Shown here one piece after another: positions 51,301 through 60,625 of a DNA stretch of 64,000 nucleotides (within the stretch, counting starts at the first letter, position 1; every line of letters begins with the position of its first letter). The notes under the pieces are model-generated. The model worked only from the letters and a program-made list of their open reading frames with translations, had not been told where the DNA came from and made no database searches. A program made the position numbers and the translations under genes. The stretch covers positions 102,527,001 through 102,591,000 of the forward strand of contig NC_060207.1 of the NCBI RefSeq assembly GCF_021130785.1, read 5' to 3'. The stretch is from Homalodisca vitripennis (Eukaryota > Arthropoda > Insecta > Hemiptera > Cicadellidae).

Positions 51301-54276
51301 TTTGTGCTTGTATGAGCGTTTGTGAGCGTGTGTATTAGTTTCTATATTAACATGATCAGTATCATTTTCACTACAATCTCGTAGTTCCAAAATAATACTT
51401 CATTATCATTGTCATTATATTCTAAAAGTAAAATTGAAACTTTATAACAACTGAAATACAAAATAAAATTCTGGAATAAAATCTTGCTAAATATCTTGTA
51501 AACAAAGCTTGTATTGTTTTTCCATATGTCGTTGTACTTATGTTTTTATTGTTTTACATTGTTACAATAAAATTTTTCTTTTAAAAAGCCAATTAATGGT
51601 TTTAACGTTTTTTCAGAAAATATTTTATTAAAATCTGTTTTTAGGTAATTTATTGTTTACGTGAATGTAAGGTAAAGGCCCAATGTAATTGAGTAAAGGT
51701 TTTAATTAATCAACAGAAAGACAAATTTTCTTCCAAAGTTAAATTACACTACGGCTTGTTAGCTAGAAAAGATCTAATCAATTTATTTTTAATCCTTTTT
51801 TAAATCTCGTCAGATGAAAGTAGTAGTGAACTGGAATAGGAATTAATATTAACAGTGCTGAAATTCAATTTAGAATGCGATGAGCTTTAAATACTGCTAT
51901 TAAATTATGTAGTAAGCTATTTTACGTTGGATTCATTAAATAAATTAGTAGTTCACAGATTTATTGAAACCAAACCATAGTCCACCAAAAGACAGTAACA
52001 TCTCATTAGCACGCCTGGATAGCCACTGAGCAGAGAACAAGTTTGACACTGTGACGTGAAATGAAAGTCTTTCCCTTCAGCTAAACATACATCCATTACC
52101 TGCCAAAAGATGTAGTCAATTCAAAATATTGCCTCTGTATTGGACTGTAAAGTGTAAGAAAACAGGCGATTTACAATTTCGTCCTTATCTGAAGAGTTTC
52201 CTGCTGTCTCAAGGAATGTTCTTTATTACATTGTGTCCAAGCGTTTAAATTATCGGTGCTTGCACAAACCAGGAGTAACAAACATGTCAAAACATCTGAT
52301 GCCTTTCAACTGATAAAATTGGTAATTGTTGTTCCCTGCTTAAGCAAACATACTTGTAGTAAAAACATTAGTTAGAAGATGGGAACTAGCATACCAATGG
52401 GAAACAAAATCAAGAAACCCTCCAAACCTGAGGTAAGTCTCCCTCCACTCCCTTCAGCAAACTAACAGTTTTCATAGATAATTAATATAATACGCAATAC
52501 AGTGTCAACAATTATGAATTGATAATTTTCTACTGGTTGAGAAAGACTGCAGTGCAATCAAAAATATACAACTATGTGTAAATATATGTACTTTTATGCG
52601 TTTTTTTCAATTAGTGGACCTTAGAAGACAGTTTTCAAGGTAAGTCTGCTGATCTTCCTATCAAATAGTAACAAACCCGATTTCAGCCCTATAAATTCAA
52701 ACCATACTTGAAAATACTTTGCGATATCATTGAAAATGACAAGTGCTATCAATGTTATTAACACTTTCACTGCCGCCTCCTAATTTTGACAACTTTTTTA
52801 CACAGCCACCCATTTTATTAATTTTTAAACAAATATAATTTTGTAACCAATTATAAGAAAACCATAAGATATACATTTTTTAAAGCTGAGTTCTTCTTTT
52901 TCTACACAAATGCTCATGTATAAATATTTTCAAACCGAGTCTTGTTTTAAAATGTTTTTAGTAAAAAATAAAAAGTTGACCATAAAACATCACCATGTGC
53001 TAGTTTATAATATAAATATATTTCTCATTATTATTTGCTGTATTTAGCATTGTAATTTCTGTCACTATAGCTACACATATTTACAATTGAAATTCGCTTA
53101 TGTTTAAATTTTTTGTGTGCGGAAAGTTACTGTTTTTCACTGTTACTCGAAAACCTGAGGAACTCTTCTTGCACTTGATTGTCTTCAATACTCTCACAAT
53201 ACTTCAACAATACTGCATTGTATTTACTCAATGCAGACAATGAATTAGCAGAAAGACAACAAACGACCAACACGACGTGATGATGAGTTCGTAAACATAC
53301 CAATTTTTTTATATTACAGATGACTGACAACATTTCATAGATCATCTATATATATATAAATGAAACTGTTCGTGTGTAACAGCATCACTCACAAACGGCT
53401 GGACGGATTCGCCTAATTTTTTTTTAATTTGTTCGTCTTGATCTGTAGAAGGTTATAGGATACTTTTTATCCCTTTCCCGATTCAGGATTCCGCCCCACT
53501 GGTTACAGAAATACCCGTAAGAAATGCATTGCAGCAAACATATGTTATTAAGTGAAAGAGTCTTTTCAAATTTTTAATCAGCTGTTCTTTGTAAACATAT
53601 ATAATGCGACAAAAAATATATTTATATATAAATTTCTTTACACTTATAGTTTTAAAGCATAGAGTAAGCTTAAGAGAAACGACAAATTTTGTTTAAACTG
53701 TTTCTGCAATCATAATATATAAAAATGAATGTTTGTGTGTTTGTCCTTTATAGACTCAGAAACTATTGGACCGATCACTATGAAAATTTGTATTTTTCTA
53801 TGTAGAAGGTTTATACGCAATGCCCATTGATGTAACTAACCACCAGGATGTACTGCAAGATATAAAAGTTATCAAAGCGCCTGCACATTATAAACTGCAA
53901 TTACAACACAGTAGTTACTTATATTAAAATATCCAAACACTATTTGAAGGCAAAGAAATATACGGGCAAAGCTTAAGAGACGCGTGCGAAGCCGCGGGAA
54001 ACAGCTAGTACTCCATAAAGGAAGAAATAAAAACTTGGAAATAGCAAATGACTATCAATCCTGAAGTCCAAATACATTTAAAAGCATTTTTATTACCGTA
54101 AAAGTTGGTGCCATCAAATACATTGGCTGCAGAGACTGTAGAATTCCATGCACAACATCAAATGACATTGTCGGCAGTGAAAGTGTTTAATTTAATAATA
54201 ATTTATACAATAAAATATAATTTAAATTTAGCAAATAAATTTAAACTTCTATAAAACAGAACAGAATTAGAATTTT

Positions 54277-54364
<88 letters not shown>

Positions 54365-57300
54365 AAAAAATTCTAATTCTATATATATAATTCAATATAT
54401 TATATTGAATATGCAATCAACAAAGTTAAAAGTTTGTACAATATAAAGTCCCTTGTGGTAGTTAAAGAAAACCTGAACTTTCATAGCTAAATTAGCTGCT
54501 TTTAGTTTGTTCTAATTTTACTGGAAAAATTTTATAAATAAATTTTTTTTGTACAGTGGTTATATATGTAGATTTTTCTTTATATCAACCAAATAACGAT
54601 ACGTAAACTAGGGAAAGTCAAATCTTAATGGTTTTGTAAAGGGTTTCACATGATTATATTTCTGTAACACTGCTTATTACAAATATACAGCTCTTTCTCG
54701 CTTAATAAAGACCTTATAAGAACTAATTACTGCTCCACAGTGTGATGCCAGAGTAGAAACTGTATTGATGGCCTAGCTGCCACTTTAAGATCAATTCTAA
54801 CATCACACTAGCCTGCAGTAAAGTCTAACAGAAAAAATAGTGCTCCTAAAACAACACAGCCATACTTACTTTTCAAGTAGGAACTCTGGAGTTTTCTAAA
54901 TGTAGTAGAGAGGTCTTGCAGCGAAGCCACGAGAGAGGCCGTTACATTGTATGAGAGTCGCTGTTCCATCTTGGATGTGGCATCACCACTCTGCTGGTGG
55001 ATCTGTTGTACAAGACGGTGCGTGGCCGCAAACATCTGCAGACATAACATCCACCAATTTTCACCCCTCTCCTACACCATTTTGTCTAACTCTTTTTCTT
55101 TTCACAGGAAGAAAGGTTTTTTTTAACTTTAAAGTATAAAATAAAAGATCTAAAAAGAAATAAAAACAACTTAATTCTAATTTTGTTCAAGCTAGGTTTC
55201 TTATACCATAAGAAATTTTGTATAATAACACTCAATGCAAGGTGTACACTAATTAAGAATTATAAAGTTTTATTCTTTCAACCTAGGCCTAATATATCAC
55301 ATTGTTTATCTAGAGAAGAAAGTGCAAATTAAAGGTGTGCCAGATTGTTCTGGAACTGGAACTGTTCCGACTGGAACATTCCAGTCTCGGAAATTGTGAC
55401 ACTTTCAGTCCTAGGCGTTTTATCCCAAAAATTCTTGTTTGCATTTTATTTCCTGGCTAATATTATTCTGAAGCGATATAGTACATTGCTACATTTCTGG
55501 AATGCTTTCATATTATATTTGAGATTTAAGATATTCTACTACACAAATGCTTTCATGATATTTACAAATGAATTTTAAACACATCTCTGCCCAACTAGTT
55601 TTCGTCCACTACAGATATTTCATCTTGATATATAGTATGTAACATAAATTTAAATTTAAAATTCCTTCATAAAGTTTTTGACAGCATTGGTGGCCAAAGT
55701 TAACTAAATAAATCAGTTATAAATAATATTTATGAATTACTGGATACTCCCAAGTATTTAAACCACCATATACAATACAAATCAGAACAGAATATAATTA
55801 AGTATTGAGAAAGTAAATTAAACTAAAAAATTAATAGTAATGTTTAAGGATTAGTGATCACTGTCAAATTCAAATTAATAGTTCCTCTAAATAGTCAAGT
55901 AGAGCAACAGGTTGCAACTTGAAATGTTGTTATTAGCTGTAAATTAAATCAGAACTGGAACAATAGCTATAATACGAAACATATCAATGCAAGCCTGGGT
56001 TGTGGCGCGGTTTTGCCAGCTGTAACATTAGAATAACTAGTAATGAGATAATCGGTTGAATTTAACGATCGAGCAATCACTATTACTTATCTTTACTTTT
56101 CACCTATCTTCCTAAATCTTTTATCTTCATGATGTAAATTAACACGTATTTACACTACGAACACAGAATGTGAATAAAAAAAAATAATAAAATAAAAACA
56201 TACAGAATGATCTAATGCCAAAGAAAAAAAGGGATTTAAACAACTGTAACAAAGCGAGACGTCGTCGTGTAGCCTCATATTGAGAATCAATGGATGTGAC
56301 AATGAGGCAACACCGAATGGTGAGAGGGTAAGAGGGGTGCGGTAACTACCCATACGGCCACGATTGCAATGATGTGTCTTGTAGCATATCTCAGTTGTTC
56401 TACTTAACAGTGCTGGAACATATTGGTACGACTAGTGAAACATTTAGATGGAATAGGGAGTTCCAAAAAAGTGAACTGTTTCTGTTCTTGGGCACAACTC
56501 TAGTGCAATTATCTTACTGAAAGCCAAGTCTGTTTTACAGAGAATCTTTATAATGTCAAAGCTAGGTTGTTAAATTTATAACTTACAGCACAGCTTTAGA
56601 TAAAGAATATAAAAAGAGACAAAGCCATGAAATAGAACGTAAGGAATCTCAAAAGGGACAAGGAAATTTATTATTACATGATCTACTGAACTATAATAAA
56701 CAATGAATTTGTGTTAAAAACAAAATACTAAGCATTTTTTACGGCATTGATTAGGTCTGTATCTCTAATCCCCCTACTGGCCATCAACTAGAATTTAAAC
56801 AAATGAAGTTTTAATACTGGCCATCAATACTAGTCAAAATATTGCTTTTGTTTCATCATGGAATACTCCTTATGTGTTTCTAATGAAGTACATTACGAAA
56901 AAACAGGTAATTATAAGAAATTTTAACTAAGCAAAACATTTATTCTAATTTGGTGCTGACCACCATGTTGATGCAGTATTTCAACTTTTTTGTCATTAAT
57001 CCTGAAAAACCATACATTATAAGTATAATTTTAAGTAAATATTTGAGTAAAACACTCTTCAAAGCTACTTTTTAACCACCCAAAATATGCCTGCCAACTT
57101 GTAGGAAAAATAATAATCAGTTTTTGGATAAAGACCTGCCTTGAACCCACAAATAACCTAGATTTTACTTATTGAACCTCAAATCTGAATCAGAACTGTC
57201 AACATTATTCTAGAACCTCACTCTTGAAATCTCCTGTGTCAAGATCTCAATCTGTTGTTCCTCATCAGAAGAATCATCAAGTGTAGGCCTTAACACATGT

Positions 57301-60300
57301 TTCTCATATAGTGCTTCCAACTCCTTCAGTTTATTCCGGAGCCGAGACATGGCATAGTGGCTCTCCTCCAAACTATCTGCCCATATTGGAGGCAATCGAG
57401 ATGAGTCGCTCCTTCGCAGCTCCATTCCACCTTCCACATCCCCCACCAAGGCCATACGATCACTAAGTTGCTGGAACATACATTATATGCTGTTAAATTT
57501 TAAGATTCCTCCTGATTTTTCTAATTACTACTATTAATCTTGTAAAGAAAAATGAATTGAAACTTGTGTTACTAAGTGTCAATCTCGGGAACAGCTGGAC
57601 CAATCTGGCTAATTCTTTTTATAAATATAACTCACTGAAGTGCCAAGAAAGGTTTTTATAGAGTGAAAGATCAAAAAGTTTTCCAGAACATTTTAGAGTT
57701 CAGTAAATTAGTGATAATATTTAGAAAACATAATCCAATTTTAACTGATAGGAAATAGCTGTTGAAACTTTCAGTTGAATTTCATCAAAGAGGCAGAAAC
57801 ATTTGTTTACACTTAAATTTGAGAGGATATTAAATATAATATTGATCAGTTGTGTCACACAGATTGTAAAGACAAAAATAATATCTAATTTTTACTATAT
57901 TGCACAAATGACGACAATGTCTTCATCACCTAAGTAGTCCAAATTTTCTTTAAAATCTCAGATAGTTTTCATCAGTTGGACACTTGTCACAGTGGCGTAG
58001 CGTACAATGAGTCATACACAAAGAATTTGATAAGGCCATGTTTCTTCAATTTTTAATAGCATCTAAAAGAAGTTGTACATTCTGGTAGATACTGCAAATG
58101 CACACCTAAATGTATTCCTGACAAATCAGCAATACACCGATTTGGTCTAAATGCAACTAAAAATATCTATGACGAAGAAGATGCCAAACTTCTCTTCCTT
58201 CTCCTTCCTAGACCAGCGGTGTCATTCTTTTGGTCTCAGAGAGAAGACTGTTGCTTTGTGCATTAGGATACTGTGTAATTTATTATCAGTGCACCCAAGA
58301 CTAACAGTTCTGGAAGAACAAACTACTCAGCTGAAAATGATCTAAAATGTACAGAACTGTATTTCCCTAAGTGGATTAAGTACATAGTAGCTACATATAA
58401 GATAGAATATTACATCTTAAAGAGACTGTTGCTGAAAAATACATTTAAAATCATGTACATGTAAGTTAAACAAGTATCCTAAACCATAATATTTAACTTT
58501 CAATTCATACCATTTAAATGTACCATTTTAGAAGCACTATGTAACATATGAGTCTTAATCAGCACGAGTATATTTTGTTACTAAAGCACTGTGTACAGGT
58601 AGAAGTAGAAATAGTAAGAACTATCCTCATGCTTTCTTGATTGCTGCATGACGGATATTTAGGATTTAGAACAAATGTAATTATTATAAGTGTAGTCTAT
58701 TTCGTATATTAAAATAGTTATAAGGTTTGAATTTATATATGTGGTTAAGATTTATTTAAAAGTTCCAATATAAATGTTATTTTTAATGAGAATAGTCTAG
58801 GTAAACTATTCTTTTGAAATAATATGCTCTTGGGGGGGGGGACAGGTCATGTTTGTCATCCCCCCCCCCAATCTGGGGTAGAGTACGATAAGCGGACCCA
58901 GTTTTTTATATAAAAATTATCAAATGTAATTATTACACACATTGATATAATCAATCAATAGTAATTAATCTGAACAATAAATAAATCATCTGCATCCAAT
59001 ATATACACATTTTAATATCCTAAACATAATTTTCATATATAAGTAACTTCTTTTAAATAAAAAAAATAGTTCACTTTAGAAAACTAAACAAAATAACACT
59101 TAAGATGATGCACTGTGTCTTTATCGGTTTCAATATGTTTGTTTTCTTGTTATACATTTTCTTGATTATTTAAATGACATTTTTCCTGTCACCTGTTTTA
59201 ACCTTTCCCACGTTATTGACACGGATCCGCGGAGGGCCACTACAAGCTGAAAACGTTATTGCCGTGGATCCGCGTTTTTGCATTCTTTATTTTCTTACTG
59301 CTATGTTAGTTGAATATTTTGCGCTAGATGGTTCTAGTAGTCATGCGACATACAGACGGGTTGCCCTGCCTCAAATTCTATTACAATGGGAGTGGCAGTG
59401 GCTTCTAATTGGCCAAACACTGTCTAGCCGGCATGGCCCCGCGCCTTTCACAAAGTCATTGACAGGAGCTCCCGTTAAGGCATCTAGCCAGTTAGTGAGA
59501 ATACATGTATTTCGGTTATCGCTAATTTTCTGTTGTGTCATATTCTTTTTAAAGTAAATTATTAATATTATATACAGCAGTGTCCAGTGTTTATTTAGTG
59601 TTTTTTTACCATTATTCGTGTGCAATGGCGAATCCAGACGATTTGGAATTTGTAGATTTGATAATTCTGAGCAATAAAATTACGGTAACTTAACTGGTCA
59701 ACCCAAAACTTTTTCATATTTTACTACGGTCATAAGGATGTTCTCAGAAAGCAAGAAACATAATTAAACTATAATTAAAGTTTAATCACTGCCCCGCAAG
59801 GCCGTCCTACAGGTTGCCGAGCGATAAGAAGGTTCAAAGTCCACGCAATAACAGTGGCTTGTGGGAGACGCGCGGAATGCCAGTTGTGACCACCAAATAA
59901 ACACTCTTTGTCTACTTTTGTATTTTTCTAATTTTATTAGTTTGTAATATAGTATATGTTTATCTGTAAAACTGTTTCATTCCCCTACTTACTGAATAAA
60001 TGATAAAAAAATTAGTGACAACTATACTGTTATTCTACGATATTCTCAAAAGTTAAAAATTAGCCTAGGAAATACAAAAAGGGCTAAACAAATTTTATTT
60101 ACCGTTAAATAACTCTATTTTGACATACAGAAACAAAAATAAATTTAACTTTACACATTGGAAATTAAAAAAAACTGTAACTTGATCAAAGATCAGGTCT
60201 AATTTTTCATGACGCTTAAAGGGTTAATTTTATCATTTGGTCAATGGTTATGGTTCCTTTGGTATTTGTGATATTGCATAACTGTTTTTAAAAACTATTT

Positions 60301-60625
60301 CTATTAATTTGAAATGTGTGACTTTAATTTAGTATTTCAGATAAATCGATAACAATTGATTTAATTGTTCTTTTATTAGAGTTATAAAGTATCAATGATT
60401 GTAATAAGCGAAATAAAAACAGAGTCCACATATCATAGGCCTACTCTGCCCCATCTCTGGTAGGCTTAACATACTAAATCAACAAGCAATATCCCTACAC
60501 TTATTTTTAATCTTATATTATAGAAGGAAAAATGCTAAACTTACTTGTTCTGAATAAATATGACGGTTTTGGGATGCATTGTTTCTCATTAACACAAAAA
60601 CATCAGTCAAAGACCGAGTTGCCAT
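45122..60625 (-). CDS. Stx16: Syntaxin-16 (Qa-SNARE), 5 coding exons
   Basis: Known: syntaxin-16 is the Qa-SNARE for fusion of endosome-derived vesicles with the trans-Golgi network, acting with Vti1a, syntaxin-6 and VAMP4 and binding Vps45 through its N-terminus. Seen: exons 60545-60625, 57222-57470, 54870-55035, 46729-47021 and 45122-45304 (transcribed in that order), all with GT/AG borders, join to 323 residues; human STX16 has about 325. The start [16 protein letters not shown] is the conserved N-peptide. Then come an Habc region with [11 protein letters not shown], the SNARE motif (about residues 230-292) with the 0-layer glutamine at 263 (ADQ), and a C-terminal membrane anchor at about 301-323. 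No signal peptide, as expected for a tail-anchored protein. Introns are rich in transposons but the frame is intact. Confidence 0.96.
45305..45470 (-). pseudogene. Decayed tandem duplicate of syntaxin-16 exon 5
   Basis: The segment directly upstream (on the - strand) of the live exon aligns with it at an offset of about 176 bp over most of its length, sharing CTGTTCTTCCT, GATGAGGAT, ATGGTAACAACACT-type and GACAATGAAAGT-type words. The membrane-anchor part is still readable as [20 protein letters not shown], but the SNARE half has a TAG near its start, indels and frame changes. Its 3' edge (CATTGTCATCTGTTCCAG) is the polypyrimidine tract and AG used by the live exon. Long open frames here on either strand are shadows. 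Confidence 0.85.
45825..46185. pseudogene. Inverted pair of mariner-type helix-turn-helix fragments
   Basis: Left arm (+ strand, about 45,830-45,960) reads [20 protein letters not shown] then KFKDGQ. Right arm (- strand, about 46,020-46,170) reads [14 protein letters not shown] then [21 protein letters not shown]. Both resemble the first helix-turn-helix of a mariner transposase family (EIHR..C.VYGE..M), and the two arms are inverted copies of each other at DNA level. The right arm keeps the start methionine. Neither has a catalytic domain. The structure lies in syntaxin-16 intron 4 and is unrelated in sequence to the mariner at 38.8 kb. Confidence 0.65.
46729..47021 (-). CDS. Stx16: Syntaxin-16 exon 4 (linker and SNARE N-half)
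   Basis: Acceptor TTTTAACAG, donor CAG|GTATGT. It encodes [16 protein letters not shown], a linker, then [20 protein letters not shown] and [16 protein letters not shown], the first half of the SNARE motif. The last codon is the 0-layer glutamine, so the intron follows it exactly. A decoy open frame continues into the intron. Confidence 0.96.
47956..48960 (+). pseudogene. Degraded non-LTR reverse transcriptase, antisense in syntaxin-16 intron 3
   Basis: In several frames on the + strand the segment gives [18 protein letters not shown], then [19 protein letters not shown] (the VPQGSILGP motif with two changes), YADD at 48227-48238, [16 protein letters not shown], and [12 protein letters not shown] last recognisable part, near 48,770, reads [11 protein letters not shown]. 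Frameshifts and stops separate these blocks. Both ends are lost. It is opposite in strand to the host gene and clearly older than the copy at 30.3 kb. Confidence 0.8.
49379..51380 (-). mobile_element. 5'-truncated non-LTR retrotransposon in syntaxin-16 intron 3
   Basis: On the - strand it carries part of a reverse transcriptase, then an untranslated 3' part with AATAAA followed by three TTCTGA units (about 49,379-49,400) as the 3' tail. The 5' end is lost in the RT fingers region near 51.3-51.4 kb. It is in the same orientation as the host gene. The different tail (TTCTGA, not TGAT) shows it belongs to another family than the element at 30.3 kb. Confidence 0.8.
50120..51300 (-). pseudogene. 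Non-LTR reverse transcriptase, frameshifted
   Basis: From the 5' side: [57 protein letters not shown] at 50676-50705, YADD at 50601-50612, [16 protein letters not shown] and MKYGILAWG. These are the canonical non-LTR RT motifs in order, in at least three frames, with breaks near 50.9, 50.8 and 50.5 kb. Endonuclease is absent. It is not functional. Confidence 0.87.
52758..54190. mobile_element. TTAA-flanked element carrying nested Helitrons
   Basis: The left end reads TTAA then CACTTTCACTGCCG; the right end, inverted, reads TTAA then ACACTTTCACTGCCG, one base different. TTAA is at 52758-52761 and 54187-54190. This resembles the piggyBac-type ends at 25.0 kb in layout. No transposase is recognisable; the interior is largely occupied by Helitron-like sequence. 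It lies in syntaxin-16 intron 3. Confidence 0.65.
53345..54008 (+). mobile_element. Non-autonomous Helitron sequence, probably two copies
   Basis: A Helitron-like head, TCTATATATATATAAATGAA, starts at 53345, followed by a GGCTGGACGGATTCGCC segment; a second head, ATATATAAAAATGAATGTTT, starts near 53,714. The end at 54008 has the GC-rich hairpin region GCGTGCGAAGCCGCGG and terminal CTAG followed by T, as required of Helitron 3' ends. Known: Helitrons insert between A and T without target duplication, which fits here. No Rep/helicase gene is present. Confidence 0.7.
54263..54380. repeat. (TC)n(TA)n compound microsatellite flanked by an inverted repeat
   Basis: About 20 TC units (54280-54318) run into about 22 TA units (to 54362). 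Just outside lie AGAATTAGAATTTTATCC on the left and GGAAAAAATTCTAATTCT on the right, which are inverted copies with one mismatch. Confidence 0.9.
54870..55035 (-). CDS. Stx16: Syntaxin-16 exon 3 (end of Habc region)
   Basis: Acceptor TATGTCTGCAG, donor AAA|GTAAGT. It encodes [17 protein letters not shown] through [17 protein letters not shown], the third helix of the Habc-type domain. Phase 0 at its start, phase 1 at its end. Confidence 0.95.
55330..56502. mobile_element. hAT-type MITE with 8-bp target duplication
   Basis: Ends: TAAAGGTGTGCCAGATTGTT on the left and, inverted, TAGAGTTGTGCCCAAGAACA on the right. The flanks are GTGCAAAT (55322-55329) and GTGCAATT (56503-56510), an 8-bp duplication with one mismatch, the length typical of hAT elements. 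At 1,173 bp with no transposase it is non-autonomous. It lies in syntaxin-16 intron 2. Confidence 0.72.
57222..57470 (-). CDS. Stx16: Syntaxin-16 exon 2 (Habc helices)
   Basis: Acceptor TGTATGTTCCAG, donor AGA|GTGAGG, 83 codons, phase 0. It encodes [15 protein letters not shown], then [12 protein letters not shown] and [20 protein letters not shown], the most recognisable syntaxin-16 signature. Confidence 0.96.
58831..58870. repeat. G10/C10 inverted homopolymer hairpin
   Basis: Ten Gs (58832-58841) and ten Cs (58860-58869) are separated by an 18-base loop whose GACA/TGTC also pair, extended outward by one T/A pair. It lies in syntaxin-16 intron 1. Either strand could also form G-quadruplex structure. 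Confidence 0.85.
59198..60227 (+). mobile_element. Candidate TTAA-flanked (piggyBac-like) remnant in syntaxin-16 intron 1
   Basis: TTAA at 59198-59201 is followed by CCTTTCCCACG; TTAA at 60224-60227 is preceded, inverted, by CCCTTTAAGCGTCA. The end similarity is short. Inside, ACGTTATTGACACGGATCCG and ACGTTATTGCCGTGGATCCG form subterminal direct repeats, and an ATG at 59625 starts [13 protein letters not shown] before a stop, which could be the start of a lost transposase. Open frames here are otherwise unrecognised. Confidence 0.4.
60545..60625 (-). CDS. Stx16: Syntaxin-16 exon 1 (N-peptide)
   Basis: It encodes 27 codons, [20 protein letters not shown] then RHIYSEQ, with donor CAA|GTAAGT, phase 0. 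It matches the N-terminal peptide of syntaxin-16 that in other animals binds Vps45. It is too short to appear as a long open frame and was found by joining to exon 2. Confidence 0.93.
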
